This document shows positions 53,527 through 62,243 of a stretch of 64,000 nt of DNA, piece by piece; the stretch's first letter is position 1; the number at the start of each line of letters is the position of its first letter. The DNA comes from Bosea vaviloviae (GTDB lineage: Bacteria; Pseudomonadota; Alphaproteobacteria; Rhizobiales; Beijerinckiaceae). A program made the translations under genes and the position numbers. The stretch spans positions 2,595,001 to 2,659,000 of the forward strand of contig NZ_CP017147.1 in assembly GCF_001741865.1 (NCBI RefSeq). Reading direction: 5' to 3'. The notes under the pieces were generated by a model. That model saw nothing but the letters and a program-made list of their open reading frames with translations, was not told where the DNA came from and did not search any database.

Positions 53527-53648
53527 CCGTCATTGCGAGCACCCGGGTCTTGCCTTCGGCAAGCCCAAGTACAGGCTCCGCGAAGCAATCCAGAGGTCTC
53601 GCTCGTCGGCCCCTGGATTGCTTCGTCGCTCCGCTCCTCGCAATGACG
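53527..53648. repeat. Interspersed palindrome, CGTCATTGCGAG family, copy 6, with insert
   Basis: The left arm is interrupted after CGTCATTGCGAG by CACCCGGGTCTTG, CCTTCGGCAAG and GTACAGGCTCCG before GAAGCAATCCAGA resumes. The insert is the reverse complement of that at 37272, with a single 18-bp unit (53535-53552). It separates the ATPase and permease genes. Confidence 0.9.
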
Positions 53649-53661
53649 CGCAGGTGCGGCG

Positions 53662-54540
53662 ATGACGGTATCCGTCGAAACGCACGCCCCCCATGACGGC
53701 ACAGACGCCGAAGCCCGCCCCGTCTTCGCGACGGAGCCCCGCATCCTGGGCCTGCCCGCCAGCGCCTGGCCGCGCCTCCTGGCGCCGATCGTCATCGGCG
53801 TCCTGGCGCTCGGCCTGTGGGAGTTCCTGGTCCGCTGGAAGGAGATTCCGCCCTATGTCCTGCCCGGGCCGCTCTTGATCGGCCAGACGCTGATCGCCGA
53901 CTGGGGCACGCTCTCGGGCTCGCTCTGGATCACGCTGCGCATCACCTTCATGGCGCTGGCGGCGGCCGTCATCGTCGGCGTTGCGCTCGCCGTGCTGTTC
54001 ACCCAGTCGAAATGGCTGGAGATGTCGCTCCTGCCCTATGCGGTGATCCTGCAGGTGACGCCGATCGTGGCGATCGCGCCGCTGATCATCATCTGGGCCG
54101 GAGACATCAACCTCTCGCTCTTGATCTGCGCCTGGATCGTCGCCTTCTTCCCGATCCTGTCGAACACCATCCTCGGGCTGAATTCGGCCGATCACAACCT
54201 GATCAACCTGTTCCAGCTCTATGGCGCGACGCGCTGGCAGACGCTGCGGCATCTCAAATTGCCGGCTGCCTTGCCCTACTTCCTCGCCGGGCTGAAGATC
54301 TCGGGCGGGCTGGCGCTGATCGGGGCGGTCGTCGCCGAATTCGTGGCCGGCACGGGCGGCAGCTCGTCTGGCCTGGCCTATCGCATCCTGGAGGCGGGCT
54401 ATCAGCTCAAGATCCCGCGCGTTTTTGCCGCCCTGATCATGATCTCGCTGTCGGGGATAGCGATCTTCCTTGCAACGAGCTGGATCTCGCATCTCCTGCT
54501 GCGGCGCTGGCATGAGAGCGCGCTGAAACGGGAGAATTGA
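53662..54540 (+). CDS. ABC transporter permease, NitT/TauT (SsuC-like) type
   Basis: A 292-residue permease with six helices. Marks are VLPGPLLIGQTLIADWGTLSGSLWITL near residues 68-94 and the EAA loop LFQLYGATRWQTLRHLKLPAALPYFLAGL. The first 30 residues form a hydrophilic extension. It completes the receptor-ATPase-permease importer. The FAD oxidase gene follows after 109 bases on the same strand. Confidence 0.92.
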   Translation: MTVSVETHAPHDGTDAEARPVFATEPRILGLPASAWPRLLAPIVIGVLALGLWEFLVRWKEIPPYVLPGPLLIGQTLIADWGTLSGSLWITLRITFMALAAAVIVGVALAVLFTQSKWLEMSLLPYAVILQVTPIVAIAPLIIIWAGDINLSLLICAWIVAFFPILSNTILGLNSADHNLINLFQLYGATRWQTLRHLKLPAALPYFLAGLKISGGLALIGAVVAEFVAGTGGSSSGLAYRILEAGYQLKIPRVFAALIMISLSGIAIFLATSWISHLLLRRWHESALKREN

Positions 54541-54548
54541 AGCCCTGT

Positions 54549-54630
54549 CGTCATTGCGAGCGCAGCGAAGCAATCCAGGGGGACGTCGAGCGCTACGACT
54601 CTGGATTGCTTCGCGTCGCTCGCAATGACG
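54549..54630. repeat. Interspersed palindrome, CGTCATTGCGAG family, copy 7
   Basis: CGTCATTGCGAGCG and CGCTCGCAATGACG ends, with GAAGCAATCCAGG and CTGGATTGCTTC inner arms, between the permease and the FAD-oxidase genes. Confidence 0.9.
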
Positions 54631-54649
54631 AAGCTGAAATGGGTACGAT

Positions 54650-56038
54650 ATGAGCCTGGACATCGAAAGAAAGCACAAGCCGCTGCAGCCCTCGCGCTAC
54701 GACATCGCCGGGCTGAAGGCCGATCTCGACGGCATCCCGTTGATCGACGAGCCGCAGGTGGTGCGCAAGCGCTCGCGCGACTTCTTCTGGTATTCGCCGA
54801 TCCTGAACACGGAGCTGGCCGACAAATCCGCCGACATCATCGCCTGCCCGCGCGATGAGGACGAGGTGGTGCGGGTCGCCGCGGCTTGCGTGAAGCGGCG
54901 CATCCCGCTGACGGTCCGCGCGGCGGGCACCGGCAATTACGGCCAGGCCGTGCCGCTCGAAGGCGGCGTGCTGCTCGACATCACGGCGCTGAGCGGCATC
55001 GCCTGGCAAAAGCCGGGCGTGGTCAGGGTCGCCGCCGGCTCGCGCCTGCTCGATATCGACATGGCGACGCGCGAGGCGGGGTTCGAGTTGCGCATGCACC
55101 CCTCGACCAAGCGCTCGGCCACGATCGGCGGGTTCGTTGCCGGCGGCTCGGGCGGCGTCGGCTCGGTCACCTATGGCGGTCTGCGCGAGCCCGGCAACAT
55201 CCTGGCCGCGCGCATCGTCACGATGGAGGAGGAGCCGCGCATCCTCGAATTGCGCGACGACGCGGCCCAGAAGGTCAATCGCGCCTATGGCACGACCGGC
55301 ATCATCACGGCGCTGGAAATGCCGCTCGCTCCGGCCTGGCCCTGGATCGACGTCATCGTCGCCTTCGACGACTACATGGAGGCCTTCCAGGCCGGCTACG
55401 CGGTCGCGCTCGCCGATGGCGTGGTCAAGAAGCTGGTGACGCCGATCTCATGGCCGATCCCGGCGACATTCGGCGCGCTGAAGCAGCATTGTCCCGAAGG
55501 TAAGAGCATCCTGATCTGCATGATCGCCGAAGCCTCGCTCGGGCCGTTCAAGGCGATCATCGGCCAGCGCGGCGCTGTGACCTATGAGGCGGCGTCAGAA
55601 GAGGGGCCGGGCACTGTCCCGCTCTACGAATACACGTGGAACCACACCACACTGCAATGGCTGAAGGGCGACCGCTCGATCACCTATCTGCAATGCATGT
55701 TCCCACATGACCGGCTGCTCGAGAGTGCGGCGGAGATGATCGCGCGTTTTCCCGACGAGGTTCTGGCGCATCACGAATTCATCCGCTTCGGCGGGCGCAT
55801 GACCGCGAGCGCCTTGCCGATCCTGCGCTATTCGACGCCCGAGCGCCTGAACGAGATCATTGCCCTGCATGAGCAGGCGGGCGTGATGATCGCCAATCCG
55901 CATGTGGTCTCGCTCGAGGCCGGCAGCCGCCACAAGCGCGCCGATGCCGACCAGCTCGGCTTCAAGGGCGAGGTCGATCCGCTCGGCCTGCTCAACCCCG
56001 GCAAGATGGCGAGCTATGTCGCCACTGGGGCGGTTTAG
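54650..56038 (+). CDS. FAD-binding oxidase (VAO/PCMH family), paralogue B
   Basis: A 462-residue flavoprotein with the FAD-domain motifs [20 protein letters not shown] and [21 protein letters not shown], and the end DPLGLLNPGKMASYV. The RGGG of paralogue A is RAAG here, a change in the pyrophosphate-contact loop. It is the last gene of the ABC operon. Its pairing with paralogue A across the importer suggests either two steps on one substrate or a hetero-oligomeric enzyme. Confidence 0.9.
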   Translation: MSLDIERKHKPLQPSRYDIAGLKADLDGIPLIDEPQVVRKRSRDFFWYSPILNTELADKSADIIACPRDEDEVVRVAAACVKRRIPLTVRAAGTGNYGQAVPLEGGVLLDITALSGIAWQKPGVVRVAAGSRLLDIDMATREAGFELRMHPSTKRSATIGGFVAGGSGGVGSVTYGGLREPGNILAARIVTMEEEPRILELRDDAAQKVNRAYGTTGIITALEMPLAPAWPWIDVIVAFDDYMEAFQAGYAVALADGVVKKLVTPISWPIPATFGALKQHCPEGKSILICMIAEASLGPFKAIIGQRGAVTYEAASEEGPGTVPLYEYTWNHTTLQWLKGDRSITYLQCMFPHDRLLESAAEMIARFPDEVLAHHEFIRFGGRMTASALPILRYSTPERLNEIIALHEQAGVMIANPHVVSLEAGSRHKRADADQLGFKGEVDPLGLLNPGKMASYVATGAV

Positions 56039-56040
56039 CT

Positions 56041-56087
56041 CCTTGCTACGAAAAACTGGGTACGGTTTTTCGCAAGAGCAATGCTCT
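56041..56087. repeat. Interspersed palindrome, GCGAAAAACCGG family, degenerate copy
   Basis: CTTGCTACGAAAAACTGGG and its partner TACGGTTTTTCGCAAGAG form an imperfect hairpin three bases beyond the FAD-oxidase stop. It is followed at once by a CGTCATTGCGAG copy. Confidence 0.7.
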
Positions 56088-56106
56088 GGGGGGCGCCTGA
56101 ACCACA

Positions 56107-56190
56107 CCGTCATTGCGAGCGCAGCGAAGCAATCCAGGAGCGGCAGAGCTCGACGTCCCCTGGATTGCTTCGCTGCGCTCGCAATGACGG
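56107..56190. repeat. Interspersed palindrome, CGTCATTGCGAG family, copy 8
   Basis: CCGTCATTGCGAGCGCAGCG and CGCTGCGCTCGCAATGACGG ends, with GAAGCAATCCAGG and CCTGGATTGCTTC inner arms. It lies between convergent genes. Confidence 0.9.
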
Positions 56191-56212
56191 CCTGGATGGC
56201 ATTGAAGCCTGG

Positions 56213-57085
56213 CTAGGCGAAGTAGGCGAGCTTCTTGTCGGCGCGCAGCGCGTCGATGTCGCGCAGATCGGCTTCCGAGGTGGCCGGCGGGGCGGCGGGA
56301 GCGGGAGGCGGCGGCTCGCTGGGCACGTCGATATATTCGAAATCGACATCGTCGTGAACGAGCGGGCTCACCTGGTGCTTGAACTCGCTCGTCGGCCGCG
56401 CGGAGACCTTGCGCGGCGCAGACACGACCGAAGTCGGAATCTCGTCGATCTCGATGATCTCGATGTCGTCATAGGCGCTGAGCGGCGCTGCCTCCCGCAG
56501 GCTGAGCCCGTGCGCCGGCTGGGCCGGCTCTGCGTCGCTTTCGCCCTGCGCGCCTTCGCAGAACGCCCGCAGGCTACTGTCGAGCATCGCGATCGTATCG
56601 GCGATCTTGCCGATCTGCTGGGCCGTGCCGTCGATGCTGGCGGCGGCGGCGTTGATCTCGGTGGCGCGCCGGTCGAGCATGTCGCAGAGGGCCTCGTCCG
56701 CGCCGGCCTCGCGCAGGCCCCAGGCCGCCTCCTGCACGCTCTCGACCGCGGCGGCGATGCTGCCGGAAGCGCTCTCGATGCGCGTTGCCAGGCCCGATGA
56801 CGGCTCCTGGTTGCGCCCGCTGATCCGTTCGAGGTCGAGCCTGAGATCGGTGATCAGCGCGGCGGCCTCACGCAGGCTGGGCTCGGGCGGCGCGGGCTGG
56901 GGACCGACGCCGACGACCCGCTCGATCCGGCCGATGGCGGTGAGCAGCTGGGCCGTGTCGGCCTGGCGGTTGCGTTTGGCGAATTCGGCCATGAACCAGC
57001 GCCCGCGCGCCGTCTCCATGACGGCGGCCGCGATGGCCTCGTAGTCGGTTTCGCTCAGCGGCGTTAGCGAACGCGCCTCAACCAT
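56213..57085 (-). CDS. Conserved Ala/Glu-rich helical protein, possibly CheZ-like
   Basis: A 290-residue protein with no signal or membrane segment. The first 50 residues (YEAIAAAVMETARGRWFMAEFAKRNRQADT) form a motif I associate with conserved Hyphomicrobiales proteins. A long helical region at about 70-190 resembles a four-helix bundle of the CheZ kind, followed by an acidic, Pro-rich tail. No catalytic DxxxQ pair is assured. The ATG at 57085 is preferred to a TTG six bases upstream. Function not established. Confidence 0.6.
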   Translation of the reverse strand: MVEARSLTPLSETDYEAIAAAVMETARGRWFMAEFAKRNRQADTAQLLTAIGRIERVVGVGPQPAPPEPSLREAAALITDLRLDLERISGRNQEPSSGLATRIESASGSIAAAVESVQEAAWGLREAGADEALCDMLDRRATEINAAAASIDGTAQQIGKIADTIAMLDSSLRAFCEGAQGESDAEPAQPAHGLSLREAAPLSAYDDIEIIEIDEIPTSVVSAPRKVSARPTSEFKHQVSPLVHDDVDFEYIDVPSEPPPPAPAAPPATSEADLRDIDALRADKKLAYFA

Positions 57086-57188
57086 GGCCAACCTGCTCGT
57101 GAAGGACTGGCCGAATCGCCATTCGTCAGTCGAAATGCACCAGCTCCAACCGTGCCCCCGTATAGCTTAAGGAAGTGCTGCCGGCGCC

Positions 57189-58445
57189 ATGCGATCGGGC
57201 TTGAAAATGGCGCTGCTTCCGCAGGGTGGGGTCGGGTTGCGACTGTCGCTGATGCATGCGCTGAATTTCCTCGGCGTCGGCATCTACATGCCGTTCTTTC
57301 CGATCTGGCTCGCCTCCAGAGGGCTCGGCGACGTCGCCATCAGCGTCGTCCTCACGATTCCGATCCTGATGCGCGTCGTCGCTACGTCATGGGTCACCGG
57401 GCTCGCCGACAGCCGCCTTCCGCCGGTCCTGCTGCTGGCCGGGCTCAATGGGCTGGCGGCGCTGCTCTATCTCGCCTTGCTGCCGGCACATGGCATCTGG
57501 CTGATCGGCCTGACCATGGCGCTCAACGCCGCCGCGATCTCCGGCGTCGTGCCTTTGGCCGACGTGCTGACGACGGCGCAGATCAGGGCGGGCGCCGCGA
57601 TCGGCTATGGCCGCGTCAGGCTATGGGGCTCGGTCAGCTTTTTCGCGGCGAACCTGCTCGGCGGCTACCTGATCGCCCGCCTCGGAGCCGGCATCATTCC
57701 GCTCGCCTTGGCGGCGAGCACGGGCCTGGCGGCGCTTGCCGCGCTGGCGGTCCCCGCGCCGCCGGCGCGCGCCAGGCCGGCGCAGGAAGCGAGCCCCGCT
57801 CCGGTCGGCTTCAGCCCGGCCTTCCGGCTGGCGCTGGTCGCCATCGCCTGCGTGAACGCGACGCATGCCGCGCTCTACGCCTTCGGTTCGCTGCATTGGC
57901 GCAGCCTCGGTTTCAGCGACACCGTCATCGGCGGCCTCTGGGCCGCGAGCGTCGTGGTGGAGGTGGGGTTGTTCCTGTTCGCCGGCGGCATCGTCGCGCG
58001 GGGCGCGGCCGGCTTCGCCTGGATCGCGGCGGGTGCTGTCGCCGCCATCATCCGCTTCGGCGTCATGGCGCTCGATCCGGGGCTCGGCGTCACGCTGCTG
58101 CTGCAATTGCTGCATGGCCTGACCTTCGGTTGCGCTCATCTCGGCGCGCTGGCGGTCCTCTCCGCATTGGCGCCCGAGGGGCGGCGCGCCGCAGCCCAGG
58201 GCAGGCTCGTGGCGCTGAGCGCGCTGGTCAGCGCCGCGATGACGATTCTGTCGGGCTATCTCTACCAGCGCCATGGTTCGCTGGGCTTTCTCGCCATGGT
58301 TCCGCTGGCGCTTGTGGGTCTCGTCCTGCTCCTGCTTGCAAAGCGCAACCTGCCCGGCGATACAGGCAGCAGGGGCACAACAAGATCGACCGGACGGGCG
58401 CTGCGGGCAGGTCGCGAGACCGCTCCGGCGAAGGGTTTGACTTAA
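57189..58445 (+). CDS. MFS transporter (HcaT/PPP-like)
   Basis: A 418-residue permease with twelve helices. The sequence RLSLMHALNFLGVGIYMPFFPIWLASRGL at the start and GYGRVRLWGSVSFFAANLLGGYLI are typical of the MFS_1_like/HcaT group, which take up phenylpropionate or nucleosides. The C-terminal 35 residues are hydrophilic and basic. It ends four bases before the mlaE start, so it is probably cotranscribed with the phospholipid-transport genes, but a link in function is not evident. Confidence 0.85.
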   Translation: MRSGLKMALLPQGGVGLRLSLMHALNFLGVGIYMPFFPIWLASRGLGDVAISVVLTIPILMRVVATSWVTGLADSRLPPVLLLAGLNGLAALLYLALLPAHGIWLIGLTMALNAAAISGVVPLADVLTTAQIRAGAAIGYGRVRLWGSVSFFAANLLGGYLIARLGAGIIPLALAASTGLAALAALAVPAPPARARPAQEASPAPVGFSPAFRLALVAIACVNATHAALYAFGSLHWRSLGFSDTVIGGLWAASVVVEVGLFLFAGGIVARGAAGFAWIAAGAVAAIIRFGVMALDPGLGVTLLLQLLHGLTFGCAHLGALAVLSALAPEGRRAAAQGRLVALSALVSAAMTILSGYLYQRHGSLGFLAMVPLALVGLVLLLLAKRNLPGDTGSRGTTRSTGRALRAGRETAPAKGLT

Positions 58446-58449
58446 AGCC

Positions 58450-59595
58450 ATGGCGAGCCTCGATACCGCCGAACCGCAAGCCGTCTTCCGCGACGATGCC
58501 GGCACGCTTGCCGTCGCGCTCGCGGGCTCGTGGAGCGCAGACCGCGCGCCGCGAGTCGAGGCGCTGATCGCGGAGATCGACGGACGCATCGCCAAGGGCG
58601 CGTCGTCCCGGCTCGATCTCTCGGCGGTGACGCGGCTCGACACGATGGGCGCCTATGTCCTCAACCGGCTGAAGCTGCAGCAGGAGGCCAAGGGCGCGGC
58701 CGTCGACATCGTCAGCGACCGGCCCGAACATGGAATCCTGCTCGCCGAGGTGGCGGTCAGGGATCACGCGGTGCCGGCGCATCCCGGCCATTTCGGCGTC
58801 GTCAGCGTGCTGGTCGACATCGGCGCGGCGGTCGTCAGCTTCGGGCGCGACATGGTCGGTGGTGCGATGTTCCTCGGCGAGGTCGTGGTCGGCTCGGTCG
58901 GAGTCGTGCTCGGGCCGCGCAAGTTCCGTGGGCCCTCGCTGGTCAACCAGATCGAGCTGATCGCCTTCAACGGCGCGCCGATCATCATGCTGATCTCGTT
59001 CCTGGTCGGCTGCATCGTCGCCCAGCAGGGCATTTTCCAGCTCCAGCAATTCGGCGCGACCGTCTTCGTCGTGAACCTGACCGGCATCCTGATCCTGCGC
59101 GAACTCTCCGTGCTGCTGACCTCGATCATGATCGCCGGCCGTTCGGGCTCGGCCTTCACCGCCGAGATCGGCTCGATGAAGATGCGTGAGGAGATCGATG
59201 CGCTGCGCGTGATGGGGCTCGATCCGATCGAAGTCCTCGTCGTGCCGCGCATCCTGGCGTTGATCATCTCGCTGCCGATTCTGACCTTCCTCTCGTCGAT
59301 GTCGGGTTTGACCGGCGCGGCGCTCGTCACATGGCTCTATGGCGGCATCGGTATCGATACTTTCCTGGCCCGGCTGCAATCGGTCATCACCTGGAAGCAT
59401 TTCGCGGTCGGCCTCATCAAGGCCCCTTTCATGGCCTTCGTCATCGGTCTGATCGCCTCGATCGAGGGCTTGGCGGTCCAGGGCTCGGCGGAGTCGCTTG
59501 GCCGGCAGGTCACGGCCTCGGTGGTGAAGGCGATCTTCATGGTCATCGTCGTCGACGGTCTCTTCGCCATGTTTTTTGCATCGATCGCGTTTTGA
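58450..59595 (+). CDS. mlaE: MlaE-family ABC permease with N-terminal STAS domain
   Basis: A 381-residue fusion. Residues 1-105 form a STAS-like domain (LDLSAVTRLDTMGAYVLNRLK), which takes the place of the separate MlaB protein. The rest is the MlaE permease with IMIAGRSGSAFTAEIGSMKMREEIDAL and FIGLIASIEGL-type segments. It moves phospholipids across the envelope with MlaF and MlaD. It heads a four-gene run of mlaE, mlaF, mlaD and a lipoprotein. Confidence 0.92.
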   Translation: MASLDTAEPQAVFRDDAGTLAVALAGSWSADRAPRVEALIAEIDGRIAKGASSRLDLSAVTRLDTMGAYVLNRLKLQQEAKGAAVDIVSDRPEHGILLAEVAVRDHAVPAHPGHFGVVSVLVDIGAAVVSFGRDMVGGAMFLGEVVVGSVGVVLGPRKFRGPSLVNQIELIAFNGAPIIMLISFLVGCIVAQQGIFQLQQFGATVFVVNLTGILILRELSVLLTSIMIAGRSGSAFTAEIGSMKMREEIDALRVMGLDPIEVLVVPRILALIISLPILTFLSSMSGLTGAALVTWLYGGIGIDTFLARLQSVITWKHFAVGLIKAPFMAFVIGLIASIEGLAVQGSAESLGRQVTASVVKAIFMVIVVDGLFAMFFASIAF

Positions 59596-59612
59596 GGATC
59601 GTAAACCCGGCC

Positions 59613-60473
59613 ATGAGATCGCCTATGAAATCGCCCATGAGCGAGCAATCGGCCGAGCAAGGCGAGCGGGACGCGACGCCTGACGGCGGGACAGGCGTGG
59701 AGGCCCAGGAGGCTATCCGCGTGCGTGATCTCAAGGTCGCCTTCGGCGACAAGGTGATCATGGATGGTCTCGACCTCGACGTGATGCGCGGCGAGATCCT
59801 GGGCTTCGTCGGGGGGTCGGGCCAGGGCAAATCGGTCCTGACGCGCACCATCCTGGGCCTGGTGCGCAAGTCGCGCGGCACGATCGAGGTGCTGGGAGAC
59901 GATGTCGATGAGCTCGACCCGGTGCAGCGCCGCGCGCTGGAGCGCCGCTTCGGCGTGATGTTCCAGCATGGCGCCCTGTTCTCGGCCTTGAGCGTCAAGC
60001 AGAACATCCAGGTGCCGATGCGCGAATATCTCAAGCTGTCGCCGGCCCTGCTCGACGAGTTGGCGATGGTGAAGCTCGATCTCGTCGGCCTGAAGCCCGA
60101 CGCCGCCGACAAGGCGCCCTCCGAGCTCTCCGGCGGCATGATCAAGCGCGCGGCGCTGGCGCGGGCGCTGGCGCTCGATCCGGAGATCGTCTTTTTGGAC
60201 GAGCCGACATCGGGGCTCGATCCGATCGGCGCTGCCGAGTTCGACGAGCTGATCGTGACGTTGAAGCAGACTTTGGGGCTGACCGTCTTCATGGTAACCC
60301 ACGATCTCGACAGCCTCTATTCCGCTTGCGACAGGATAGCGGCGCTCGCGGACAAACGGGTCGTCGCGGTCGGTACGCTTGCGACCATGCTGGCGTCGGA
60401 TCACCCTTGGGTGAAGGCCTATTTCGGTGGTGAGCGGGCGAAAGCGCGTCTGCCGGCGGGTATGCGGGGATGA
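59613..60473 (+). CDS. mlaF: MlaF-family ABC ATPase
   Basis: A 286-residue ATPase. Walker A is GGSGQGKS at 67-74, the signature ELSGGMIKRAALARA, and Walker B IVFLDEPTSGLDPIG. The Glu/Gly-rich first 30 residues are not part of the domain. Three in-frame ATGs (59613, 59625, 59637) lie in a near 12-bp repeat, so the exact start is uncertain. It powers the MlaE permease. Confidence 0.92.
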   Translation: MRSPMKSPMSEQSAEQGERDATPDGGTGVEAQEAIRVRDLKVAFGDKVIMDGLDLDVMRGEILGFVGGSGQGKSVLTRTILGLVRKSRGTIEVLGDDVDELDPVQRRALERRFGVMFQHGALFSALSVKQNIQVPMREYLKLSPALLDELAMVKLDLVGLKPDAADKAPSELSGGMIKRAALARALALDPEIVFLDEPTSGLDPIGAAEFDELIVTLKQTLGLTVFMVTHDLDSLYSACDRIAALADKRVVAVGTLATMLASDHPWVKAYFGGERAKARLPAGMRG

Positions 60474-60484
60474 AGCGCTAGACA

Positions 60485-61627
60485 ATGGAATCGCGGGCAA
60501 ATTACGCGCTGGTCGGGCTGTTCACGCTTGCGGTTCTCGCAGCGGCGTTCGGTTTCATCTACTGGTTCAACAGCGGCGGCTCCGGCCGGCGGCAGGATGT
60601 GCGCGTCATTTTCAGCGGCACCGTGACCGGGCTCGGGCGCGGCTCCAGCGTGCTCTTCAACGGCCTGCGGGTCGGCGAGGTGACGCGAATCGAATTGCTG
60701 CCGGATGATCCGCGCCGCATCTATGCGGTGATCCAGGTCGACAACACGACGCCGCTGCGCGTCGACACCCGCGCGCGTATCGAGGCGCAGGGCCTTGCCG
60801 GCGTCGTCGCGGTGCAGTTGCTCGGCGGCGAGCCGAACTCGCCTGTCCTGCAGGCGCAGCCCGGCCAGCAATTGCCGACCATCATCGCCGAGCGCTCGGA
60901 ATTCCAGGACATCCTCGAGACCGTCCGCACCATCGCCAAGCGCGCCGACGAGGTGCTCGGCAGCGTCGAGGGGCTGGTCAAGGACAATGCCGGCTCGATC
61001 AGCAACACCGTCAGGAATGTCGAGCGCTTCTCGGCCGCGCTCGGCGACAATTCCGATGGCGTCGACAAGCTGATGAAGAGCTTTGGCCAGATCGCCGAGA
61101 CGATCTCGCCGCTCGCCCAGAAGCTCGGCACGCTGAGCGAGGAGCTCACCCAGATCGTGCGCTCGGTCGACCAGAAGAAGGTCACCAACATCGTCGATAA
61201 TGTCGACAAGTTCACCGCGGCGCTGGGCGGTTCCAGCGAGGATGTCGGCAAGGCGGTCAAGGAGGTCGCCTCGATCACCGAAAAGCTCAACAAGGCGGCC
61301 GATCAGGTCGAGGGCGTGCTCAAGGGGGCGCAATCCTTCCTGAACACGGCCGCCGGGCCGGATGGCAAGAGCGCCTTCACCGATGTCGGCGAGGCTGCCC
61401 GGGCGATCCGCGTCCTGGCCGACAATCTCGACAAGCGCACCGCCGAGATCACCACCGGCATCAGCCGCTTCACCGGTCCGGGCTTGCGCGATATCGAGTC
61501 CCTCGCCAGTGACGGCAAGCGCACGCTGACCGATATCAACCGGACGCTGCGCAATATCGAGCGTAATCCGCAGCAATTCATCTTCGGCGGCAAGCCGCCG
61601 CTTCCTCAGTATGGTGGGTCGCGCTAG
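60485..61627 (+). CDS. mlaD: MlaD-family MCE domain protein
   Basis: A 380-residue protein anchored by one N-terminal helix (ALVGLFTLAVLAAAFGFIYWF). One MCE domain follows (VRVIFSGTVTGLGRGSSVLFNGLRVGEVTRIEL, about 40-120), then a long helical region rich in VDKFTAALGGSSEDVGKAV-type repeats. It forms the periplasmic lipid-binding part of the Mla complex. The long helical tail suits a needle-like extension toward the outer membrane. Confidence 0.92.
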   Translation: MESRANYALVGLFTLAVLAAAFGFIYWFNSGGSGRRQDVRVIFSGTVTGLGRGSSVLFNGLRVGEVTRIELLPDDPRRIYAVIQVDNTTPLRVDTRARIEAQGLAGVVAVQLLGGEPNSPVLQAQPGQQLPTIIAERSEFQDILETVRTIAKRADEVLGSVEGLVKDNAGSISNTVRNVERFSAALGDNSDGVDKLMKSFGQIAETISPLAQKLGTLSEELTQIVRSVDQKKVTNIVDNVDKFTAALGGSSEDVGKAVKEVASITEKLNKAADQVEGVLKGAQSFLNTAAGPDGKSAFTDVGEAARAIRVLADNLDKRTAEITTGISRFTGPGLRDIESLASDGKRTLTDINRTLRNIERNPQQFIFGGKPPLPQYGGSR

Positions 61628-61631
61628 CCTC

Positions 61632-62222
61632 ATGACGATGTCGATCCTACCTGCGCGCCTAGCTGTCCCGACCACGCTGCTTGCCGCCGTGCTGATGCTG
61701 GCCGGGTGTGGCGGCGGATCCGCGCCGACGACCTACGACCTCTCGGCGCCGCGCGATTTCGGTCGCATCGGTGGCTCGCGCGTGGCCCTCGTCGTCGCAG
61801 AGCCGACGACGGTGCAGGCGCTGGACTCCGACCGTGTCATCGTCAAGGACGCCTCCGGCGCGCTCTCCTTCCTTGGCGGCGCGCAATGGGCCGACCGCGT
61901 GCCCAAGCTGGTGCAGACGCGCCTGATCCAGACCTTCGAGAACGGCAATCGCCTCGGTTCCGTCGCGCGTCCCGGCGAGCGCATCGTGCCCGATGCCCAG
62001 CTCAACACCGATATCCGCAGCTTCAACATCGACACCGCGAGCGGAGCTGCCGTCGTCGAGATCACCGCCAAGCTGGTGGGAGACCGCTCCGGCAAGGTCC
62101 AGCGCGCGCGCCTGTTTACGGCCCGCGTGCCGGCTGCCGCGGGCGATGGCGGCGCAGCCGCGCAGGCGCTCGACAGGGCGCTGTCGCAGGTGCTGATCGA
62201 GATCGTGCGCTGGGCGCGCTGA
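61632..62222 (+). CDS. ABC-type transport auxiliary lipoprotein (PqiC/YmbA-like)
   Basis: A 196-residue lipoprotein. A hydrophobic signal is followed by the lipobox LAGC, and the family start PTTYDLSAPRDF and RIVPDAQLNTDIRSF match PqiC-like subunits that sit at the outer membrane beside MCE systems. The ATG at 61632 is preferred to one at 61611 inside mlaD. No MlaC gene is present, so this protein may be the periplasmic partner. Confidence 0.85.
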   Translation: MTMSILPARLAVPTTLLAAVLMLAGCGGGSAPTTYDLSAPRDFGRIGGSRVALVVAEPTTVQALDSDRVIVKDASGALSFLGGAQWADRVPKLVQTRLIQTFENGNRLGSVARPGERIVPDAQLNTDIRSFNIDTASGAAVVEITAKLVGDRSGKVQRARLFTARVPAAAGDGGAAAQALDRALSQVLIEIVRWAR

Positions 62223-62243
62223 TCCGACCATGCGTCAAGGGCG

